A DNA stretch of 64,000 nt from assembly GCA_019925095.2 (NCBI GenBank), contig CM034403.1, forward strand, positions 9,739,690 to 9,803,689, read 5' to 3'. A program made the translations under genes and the position numbers. Below, one piece after another: positions 58,414-64,000 of the stretch. Below the pieces are notes generated by a model. The model saw only the letters and a program-made list of their open reading frames with translations. It did not search any database and had not been told where the DNA came from. How positions within the stretch are numbered: position 1 is the stretch's first letter; each line of letters starts with the position of its first letter. The DNA is from Dendrolimus kikuchii. Its lineage: Eukaryota > Arthropoda > Insecta > Lepidoptera > Lasiocampidae.

Positions 58414-59302
58414 TCCGTGCTCTCTGAAACAAAGATTTGCCCACGGTAGCTAACTGACTAGGATGGTGGTGAGACGAACCATTAAGGTATTTATCTGTAT
58501 GGGTAGGTTTCCTATACACCGTATGACCAAGAGTATTGTCAGGGTTCCTTAGGATGAGCACATCCAGAAAAGCTAATTTATTATTTGCCTCTAGTTCCAT
58601 AGTAAATTTAATATTACTGCTAATGGAATTGAGATGATCTAGAAATGCAGAGACTTTATCGTTTGGGAGGACGGCAAAAGTATCGTCTACGTACCTTTTA
58701 TACATCTTCGGCTTAGCCGGAGCGGTATCCAATGCCTTCTGCTCGAAGTCTTCCATAAAAATGTCAGCTACGACAGGAGACACCGGTGAGTCCATGGCTA
58801 CACCGTTGATTTGGTCGTAGAAGCCGTAGTCCCACACGAAATAGCCAGATGTGAGGCAATGTTTTAGTAGATCTGCATATTCCTCAGGCATGTTATTATC
58901 TATTAGCTTCCTTTTGACAATCTCAATGCAGTCTTCCACTGGTAAACTGGTAAATAAGGACTGGACATCAAAACTGACTAGTACTTCATCCTCAGCCAAT
59001 GTCAAATTTTTAATTGCGCTGATGAAGTCGAAGGAATCCTTGACATGGTAGGGTGTGTTGCCGCGGAGATTGTTGAGTGTCTTCGCGAGATGTTGTGCCA
59101 GTCTGTATGTTGGTGAGTCAAGCTGGCTAACTATAGGGCGCAAGGGGATGTTGTTTTTGTGAAGTTTAGGTAACCCATACAGTTTAGGCGCTTTGGCGCA
59201 AGATGGTGTGAGTGCGGATACGTCTAAGCTTAATTTTTCGGAGTGTTTTTTCATAACCGCGAAATTTGTGACGAGAACCACATAGCTGGAGAGCTTCAGC
59301 AT
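57740..59302 (-). CDS. Penelope-like reverse transcriptase/GIY-YIG endonuclease, N-terminally truncated
   Basis: 520-codon open frame. The first 13-14 residues are read antisense from the opposite arm (junction 59261/59262), so the native part begins near residue 15 and lacks the RT N-terminus. RT motifs in order: GLPKLHK (43-49), FDVQSLFTSL (111-120; motif A Asp112), AMDSPVSPVVADIF (169-182; motif B) and YVDDTFAV (204-211; catalytic Asp206, Asp207). A linker with Cys-containing CNIPLQDAGVYKLDCECG leads to the GIY-YIG nuclease: GVY (388-390), YIG (400-402), Arg411 and Glu414/His415. The C-terminal tail is VSSFCVQRNTNQLD. Motif B has Asp171 where the family normally has Gly (AMGSP), so activity is doubtful. 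The frame is intact otherwise. Confidence 0.93.
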   Translation of the reverse strand: MLKLSSYVVLVTNFAVMKKHSEKLSLDVSALTPSCAKAPKLYGLPKLHKNNIPLRPIVSQLDSPTYRLAQHLAKTLNNLRGNTPYHVKDSFDFISAIKNLTLAEDEVLVSFDVQSLFTSLPVEDCIEIVKRKLIDNNMPEEYADLLKHCLTSGYFVWDYGFYDQINGVAMDSPVSPVVADIFMEDFEQKALDTAPAKPKMYKRYVDDTFAVLPNDKVSAFLDHLNSISSNIKFTMELEANNKLAFLDVLILRNPDNTLGHTVYRKPTHTDKYLNGSSHHHPSQLATVGKSLFQRARKICDENHIAGELQHVKRVLQRNQLKTPHQRHKGPKPPSAERCPATLPYIKGVTDRIGHILRRASIKTYFKPQKKITQFLRPVKCNIPLQDAGVYKLDCECGLSYIGQTKRSIKTRVKEHIADMKHTRSTKSAISEHTLDKPNHYIRFDNPQILAKENRFIPRMMREAIEIKKHPNFNREDGWQVPPVWDPIIKTIKTQTQQKPAARPQDTVSSFCVQRNTNQLD

Positions 59303-59935
59303 GTCAAGCGAGTTCTACAACGCAATCAGCTGAAGACTCCACACCAACGTCACAAAGGCCCCAAACCACCTTCAGTTGAGCGGTGCCCTGCTACCCTACC
59401 CTACATCAAGGGGGTCACAGACAGAATTGGTCACATCCTCAGGCGAGCTTCAATCAAAACATATTTCAAGCCGCAGAAAAAGATTACCCAATTTCTGAGA
59501 CCTGTGAAATGCAATATCCCACTCCAGGATGCAGGGGTTTACAAGCTTGATTGTGAGTGTGGATTGTCATACATTGGGCAAACAAAGAGGAGCATAAAAA
59601 CACGAGTAAAAGAACACATTGCTGACATGAAACACACAAGGTCTACGAAGTCTGCGATCAGTGAACACACGCTGGATAAACCCAACCACTACATCAGATT
59701 CGATAACCCACAAATCCTCGCGAAAGAGAATCGTTTCATACCTAGAATGATGCGTGAGGCTATTGAAATCAAAAAACACCCAAATTTCAATAGAGAAGAT
59801 GGTTGGCAAGTACCACCTGTTTGGGATCCAATTATCAAAACTATTAAGACCCAAACCCAGCAAAAACCAGCTGCCAGACCTCAAGACACTGTGAGCTCTT
59901 TCTGCGTACAACGGAACACAAACCAACTTGACTGA
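59243..59935 (+). CDS. Penelope-like endonuclease half-ORF (right arm)
   Basis: 230-codon frame identical to residues 298-520 of the minus ORF, except for one Ala-to-Val change (residue 45 here). The first six or seven residues come from the unique loop. It contains only the linker and the GIY-YIG nuclease (GVY at 98-100, YIG at 110-112) with no RT. Translation of such a nuclease-only product is possible in principle; there is no promoter or transcript evidence. Confidence 0.9.
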   Translation: MFFHNREICDENHIAGELQHVKRVLQRNQLKTPHQRHKGPKPPSVERCPATLPYIKGVTDRIGHILRRASIKTYFKPQKKITQFLRPVKCNIPLQDAGVYKLDCECGLSYIGQTKRSIKTRVKEHIADMKHTRSTKSAISEHTLDKPNHYIRFDNPQILAKENRFIPRMMREAIEIKKHPNFNREDGWQVPPVWDPIIKTIKTQTQQKPAARPQDTVSSFCVQRNTNQLD

Positions 59936-60294
59936 TAATTACTTTTATTTTTCCTTCCACCCATTTTAATATTATATAAAATTATTAGAGCTAGGCATGT
60001 TTGCTGAAGAGTTTCTTGCGCCGCTTCTTCTCTTCAAGCCATAACATGTTGCGAAGCGGTAGTAAATTAGATTAGGCTCCCATAGATTAAATAATAACCA
60101 TAAACAAAATTAAAAATTAAATAATTAAAATTAATAAGTTGACGGTAGGCTAAATAAAACTTTAACAATACTCGTTGACACTTGACATCTTTGTCTTCCG
60201 TGATCACGGCCACTGAAAAGTGGCCGAAACGTCGGAAAAACCAAAATCAAATAAAATTACCGCGCTTAAAACCGTTAAAACGTAGTTTTATTAT
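59262..60294 (+). repeat. Right arm of the Penelope inverted repeat
   Basis: 1033 bp, no indel against the left arm. Starts at aaatttgtgacgag and ends at gttttattat, then continues into the right-only tail gtatacaagtcgcgaaaac. Confidence 0.95.
60196..60237 (+). ncRNA. Hammerhead-ribozyme-like motif (right arm)
   Basis: In order: stem I strand ttcc (60196-60199), core-like gtgatca (60200-60206), an extra c (60207), stem II ggccact with gaaa loop and agtggcc (60208-60225), gaaac (60226-60230), gtc (60231-60233) and the stem I strand ggaa (60234-60237). Hammerheads in Penelope-like terminal repeats are established; they have the order stem I, CUGANGA, stem II, GAAA(C), short stem III, GUC, stem I. 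Here positions 3 and 8 are G and C instead of C and G, and there is no stem III loop (only the self-complementary acgt), so pairing of two copies would be needed. Activity is unproven. Confidence 0.6.
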
Positions 60295-60326
60295 GTATAC
60301 AAGTCGCGAAAACTTAAGAAAATATT
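60295..60326 (+). other. Penelope 3' tail extension
   Basis: 32 bases (gtatacaagtcgcgaaaac then ttaagaaaatatt) follow the terminal repeat and precede the TSD. The remnant at 36241 carries the same tail joined to the same repeat end, which shows it belongs to the element and is not host DNA. Confidence 0.8.
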
Positions 60327-60340
60327 ATTCCTTGCTTTAT

Positions 60341-60743
60341 GTTTAAATTTTTGTGGTCTATATTTTTGTAGCTTTAAATTTAAAAGACCTCATAAATCCT
60401 TAGAAGTTCTTTCCGCTACCAGTCTTACCTTCGCTACAGTTGATTCCTATCTTGACTCATTAAGAGAAACATTAGTGTGCTCAGATATTTCTTCACCTTA
60501 CCTTAAAGGATCAGCTACACGTGATTATAATAATTTTACTATGGAATGTAAACTAAAAATATTTATAAATATTATTAAGCCCTAATTAGGGGGCCATTCA
60601 TAAATTACGTCCCTCATTAATTTCGTGACGTCACATTTCAAAATTTAATATATTTTAAAACTCGAAATTTTAACTATTAACGAAAACCTTCGCAACATAC
60701 TTACAACTCTATCTGTATGAGCTTAGTGTTTAACTCTTAATTT
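60341..60743. other. Non-coding
   Basis: Host flank resumes after the TSD; no feature supported. Confidence 0.4.
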
Positions 60744-61041
60744 TATCCGTGCAGGCACGGAGAAAGAATACAATTTATTGCGACCGGGCGGCCTGTCGTA
60801 AGAAGCGACAAAACAACCCACAACCAGGTGGTAGGGTATTTGCCTGACTGGATGGCGACCACCCCTAGTCTAGAGTATGCCGCCATAACAACCTTGTGTT
60901 GTGTTCCGGCATTAGTGACCAGGTTCCCATCTTCCTTAAGAGAACAGCAGCGCATTTGTAGCACCTTGGGTGTTGCAAATGTCCATAGGCGATGGTAACC
61001 TCTTTCCATCAAGTGGGCAATAAAAAACTATAAAATAAAAG
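60744..61041 (+). repeat. SINE (copy J) with 3' deletion
   Basis: Full 5' part; about 30 bases (the 'cgtctgcctgtctgctg' segment) are missing between 'aagtgggc' and the A-rich tail. Confidence 0.85.
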
Positions 61042-61154
61042 TCAACAAATAATTGAAATAGAAACGAAACCAATTACAAAACTGCTTTTTGAATGAATAG
61101 TTTTTTGATCAAAAATTTTTCTTGATATAAAAACATGCAACGAGATTAATCTTA

Positions 61155-61400
61155 TACTAATATATAAAGCTGAAGAGATTGTTTGTTTGTTTGATTGAAC
61201 GCGCTAATCTCAGGAACTACTGGTCTGATTTGAAAAATTCTTTCACTGTTAGATAACCCATTTATCGAGGAAGTCTATAGGCTATATATCAACACGCTAA
61301 GACCAATAGGAGCGGAGCACCAATGAAGAATGTTTCAAAATCGGGGGGTTTTGAAAACATATTCCACGCGGACGACGTCGCGGGCACAGCTAGAGAAAGC
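61155..61400 (+). repeat. Interspersed repeat, related to 55635
   Basis: 'caggaactactggtctgattt', first 20 bases, and 'ttctttcactgttagataacc' follow the same order as in 55635-55880 and end at 'gtcgcgggcacagctag'. Confidence 0.6.
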
Positions 61401-61485
61401 ATATGAAGCAAAAGATGTATGTCAATTCTCAAGATCGTAGCAAGTGGAGATCTATCGACTTTGCCTATATGAGGACAGGCATAAT
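61401..61485 (+). pseudogene. LINE C-terminal tail remnant
   Basis: 'caagatcgtagcaagtggag' encodes the DRSKWRS motif of RTE-like ends; surroundings are degenerate. Confidence 0.45.
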
Positions 61486-62190
61486 ATTACGTGAAATAAT
61501 TTACACAGTACGAAACCTGCTATGACTTTTTGAATGCAGCAAGCAACGAATTAATTTTCAATGTGTATTCGGAAAGAGGACAGCTCCATAAGTATCAGAT
61601 GTACAAACCCCTTATAAAGTGTTTTATGTAGTTATATTAGCTACTTGGTAGAATTTAGCCTCATTAGCACGCAAGATCATTTATTTGTACACGCTTCACA
61701 GTAAACATTCGTAAAGAGACTAACGGGACTGAATGTTATCGAATTACTACCAACGCGTGCTGTTACCGTAGAAACGCTTAGTAATTATCTGTTGTATTAT
61801 TAGTAACTAGGTAGTAAGTAGTTAAATTAATATTAAGTACTAAATAAAAAAAAGTAATTTAAAAAGTTTTCTGATTTAATAAGTGTAATAGATTTTTCCA
61901 GCGTACTTGATTCAGCCAAATGTCAATGCATATCAGTCTACAGACAGGGACGGGTTTTGGAAACGTTACTAATATAAACCGTCTTGTTTTTGTTATTTGA
62001 CAATATAACCCTAAAAAAGTATTTAATCCAAAACACTCCATATCTTAAAAATTATTCATTATTCCTTATAGCAAAAAATATTCTTGAAAGTATTTTTTTT
62101 TATATATTACCTTGAATGTTTAGGATATCCTGCTTTATAACTAAGAGAAGAGGTAGGAATGAATTTACGAGATTACCGATATGTCAAACT
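61486..62190. other. Non-coding
   Basis: No feature supported. Confidence 0.4.
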
Positions 62191-62194
62191 TTAG

Positions 62195-62368
62195 GATGAC
62201 CCGTATAGGATGGAGGAGCGAGTTGCAATGTTCTTCCGTCTCAAAGGGAGATCTTCCAGCGAAGCTTTGCTATGCCTCGAAGGCCTAGGCCCATCTGCTA
62301 TTGTTGAAAATTTGTTGAGAATCGTTTGCGACCTCAATTATTGTACAGCCCCATCTATTGGCTTGTAA
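62195..62368 (+). CDS. Coding-looking short frame, unrecognised (possible exon or transposon fragment)
   Basis: After a possible acceptor actttag (AG 62193-62194) one frame is open for 57 codons to TAA 62366-62368; the first ATG is at 62210. Composition is coding-like (RMEERVAMFFRLKGRSSSEA, then LEGLGPSAIVENLL). It may be a gag- or transposase-derived fragment. I cannot name the family. It is GC-richer than the flanks. Confidence 0.28.
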   Translation, partial: DDPYRMEERVAMFFRLKGRSSSEALLCLEGLGPSAIVENLLRIVCDLNYCTAPSIGL

Positions 62369-63351
62369 ATGTTCCACTACAAAATCTGCCAAACCGCCTT
62401 CAACGTGGCGCTCGTACCGCCTTTTTTATTATTACCTCCTTGTAACAAGGAGATAATATTATTGATAAACTTAATGACAATACTATTTAAGAGGAAGAAA
62501 CTTTTATGTCTTTTTTAGGACGCTGTATTGTTCTTCCATAATAATAAAACTCAATTATTCAGACACATTGTTCTACTTAACAAACTTTATTTGAATTATA
62601 TTATATAAAAATAAATAAAGACCTTAATAGAAAATACATTTTATAGAATTAATATACTCGTGTATTTCTGTAACCAGTGCGTGAGTGACATTATTAGTGC
62701 TCCATTATTACATTTAGATCTGATACAATGTTGCAGGCTGCCATACTGGAATCGAGCGCTTAAAACGACAAATTAAAGCTAAGGCAAAATAAGCAGACTA
62801 AGTAATGAAGCAGTTATATCAATAAAAGCGGTAGTTATCAGGATGATCAATTAAAAACCATCAATCGGTTAAGTAAAATTACGATCTAATGATCGGGCAT
62901 TAACATTTAATGTGATTATTTAGCGACTGTTAAACTTTTAATAGGAGTGAAAGGTCGATTGGATGCCACTTAACTAAACAACTCAATTAATACGATAACA
63001 TTGAATCTCTACTAAGTCCTTTGATAGTAATCTGGTGTATGATATTTTAATGTTTGCGAATCTCTGGGAATGAAAATGAACATTATTTACTTGCAAATAG
63101 AATCTTACTGACTACTTATTGAAAGTCATGAGTCTAGCATCGCTTCAAAAACAGTTAAAGGAGAAGAAGTGAGGCAAGCAATTCCCCAGGATTGCATTTG
63201 CACAATCTTTTTATATGCTTTTCACATAACAGTCTTCCATTTTCTGGTATGGTAACAAACCCAAATTTAATCCGTGTTACGGGAAGTTCCCATATATTAA
63301 ACTTTAAGAGTAATGAGTTTTTTCATATATTATTATGAAATAATAAATCCT
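62369..63351. other. Non-coding
   Basis: A short palindrome acctccttgtaacaaggag is at 62442-62460; no other feature supported. Confidence 0.4.
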
Positions 63352-63679
63352 TATCCGTGCAGGAACGGAGAAAGAATACAATTTCCTGCGGCCGGGCGGC
63401 CTGTCGTAAGAGGCGACTAAGCAGCCCACAGCCAGGTGGTAGGGCATTTGCCCGACTGGATGGCTACCACCCCTCGTCTAAAGTATGTCGCCATAACAAC
63501 CTTGAGTTGTGTTCCGGCATTGGTGACTAGGTTCCAGTCTCCCTTAAGAGAGCAGCAGCGCATTTGTGGCACCTTCGGTGTTGCAAATGTCCATAGGCGA
63601 TGGTTACCGCTTTCAACCAAGTGGGCCGTCTGCCTGTCTGCTGATCTCCTGCAATAAAAAAAAAAAAAAAAAAAAAAAA
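63352..63679 (+). repeat. SINE (copy K), youngest-looking, with 24-base poly(A)
   Basis: Intact unit ttatccgtgcaggaacgg to gatctcctgcaata, with an uninterrupted A run at 63656-63679. The long pure tail indicates recent insertion. Confidence 0.9.
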
Positions 63680-63769
63680 GTTTAGACAATAAATATTATT
63701 TTACAAGCTTTTATTTAACTTGCAATGGATGTACCTATGTATTTATGTAAGTTCGGGTGGAATCTTACA

Positions 63770-64000
63770 AGTTAAATTTGACCAACTTCCCGGTTTCCGA
63801 TTGAGCTGAAATTTTGCACGCATATGTATAGCAAAAATATGGTACCATGGAGCTGATCTTGTGATGGAGTCGGAAGGTTATCATAGGAACTCCTGTACTA
63901 AACAAGATAGACCCGTCGTGTTTGGGCTCTTCGTGTCTCGTCGTGTCTTGGCTCTGCTGCTACATGATATCCAGGATCTCAAAAGCTTGTATTCAAAAAC
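63770..64000 (+). repeat. Probable interspersed repeat, cut by the window edge
   Basis: 'gattgagctgaaattttgca' and 'ggagctgatcttgtgatgg' are phrases of the LINE-derived insect repeats seen elsewhere; the end is outside the window. Confidence 0.4.

Larger units (their letters stand above)
57369..60340. mobile_element. Penelope-like retroelement, foldback (inverted-repeat) insertion with 14-bp target-site duplication
   Basis: A perfect 14-bp direct repeat, attccttgctttat, at 57369-57382 and 60327-60340 flanks the unit. Inside are a minus-oriented 3' half (arm 57381-58413), an 848-bp unique RT segment (58414-59261), a plus-oriented 3' half (arm 59262-60294) and a 32-base tail (60295-60326) present on the right only. 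The arms are both 1033 bp; I saw two substitutions between them (for example the Ala/Val codon in KPPSxERC). Penelope-like elements carry terminal repeats, RT plus a GIY-YIG endonuclease and often inserted in partial or inverted arrangements, which fits. The unit is young and 5'-truncated: no full-length RT N-terminus is present. Confidence 0.95.

Overview
The window looks like nuclear DNA from a moth or butterfly (Lepidoptera). It is AT-rich and gene-poor, and it is crowded with retroposon families that I recognise as typical of lepidopteran genomes: a tRNA-like-tailed SINE, R1-, RTE- and CR1/jockey-type LINE 3' ends, and Penelope-like elements. The order is my inference from repeat style; the species cannot be read from the sequence. 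There is no bacterial-type gene organisation, no CRISPR array and no complete conventional protein-coding gene. The window is best read as intergenic or large-intron DNA.

Region by region. 1-10 kb holds diverged repeats, a candidate exon (1856-2020), a SINE, an R1-type LINE 3' end with its target-site duplication (TSD), two RTE-type LINE tails with TSDs, a TIR-bearing MITE and a possible small two-exon membrane-protein gene on the minus strand (8956-9636). 10-23 kb has a 20-bp minisatellite, a TTAA-type MITE, LINE pseudogene ends (14.6 and 17.5 kb), five SINE copies or fragments and a convincing 73-nt exon candidate (16517-16589). 23-30 kb has a rearranged R1-type insertion flanked by a 14-bp TSD, two unrecognised coding-looking blocks near 24 kb and a foldback element at 29.3 kb. 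30-45 kb is the least repetitive part. It carries isolated GC-rich islands that look like promoters, first exons or enhancers (30.4, 34.3, 36.0, 41.3 kb), a possible LTR plus primer-binding site (38.6 kb), two more exon-like blocks (40.2, 44.6 kb) and a Penelope tail remnant (36.2 kb). 45-57 kb returns to SINEs, microsatellites and an R1-type LINE pseudogene end (53.6-54.3 kb). 57.4-60.3 kb is the best feature: a young Penelope-like retroelement arranged as a near-perfect 1033-bp inverted repeat around an 848-bp reverse-transcriptase segment, flanked by a 14-bp TSD. Its ORFs carry RT and GIY-YIG endonuclease motifs and each arm has a hammerhead-ribozyme-like motif. 60-64 kb ends with SINEs and unassigned sequence.

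The only sequences that clearly encode protein are transposon ORFs. All host exon calls are single-sequence inferences from splice consensus plus open frame; they need transcript or protein-homology support.
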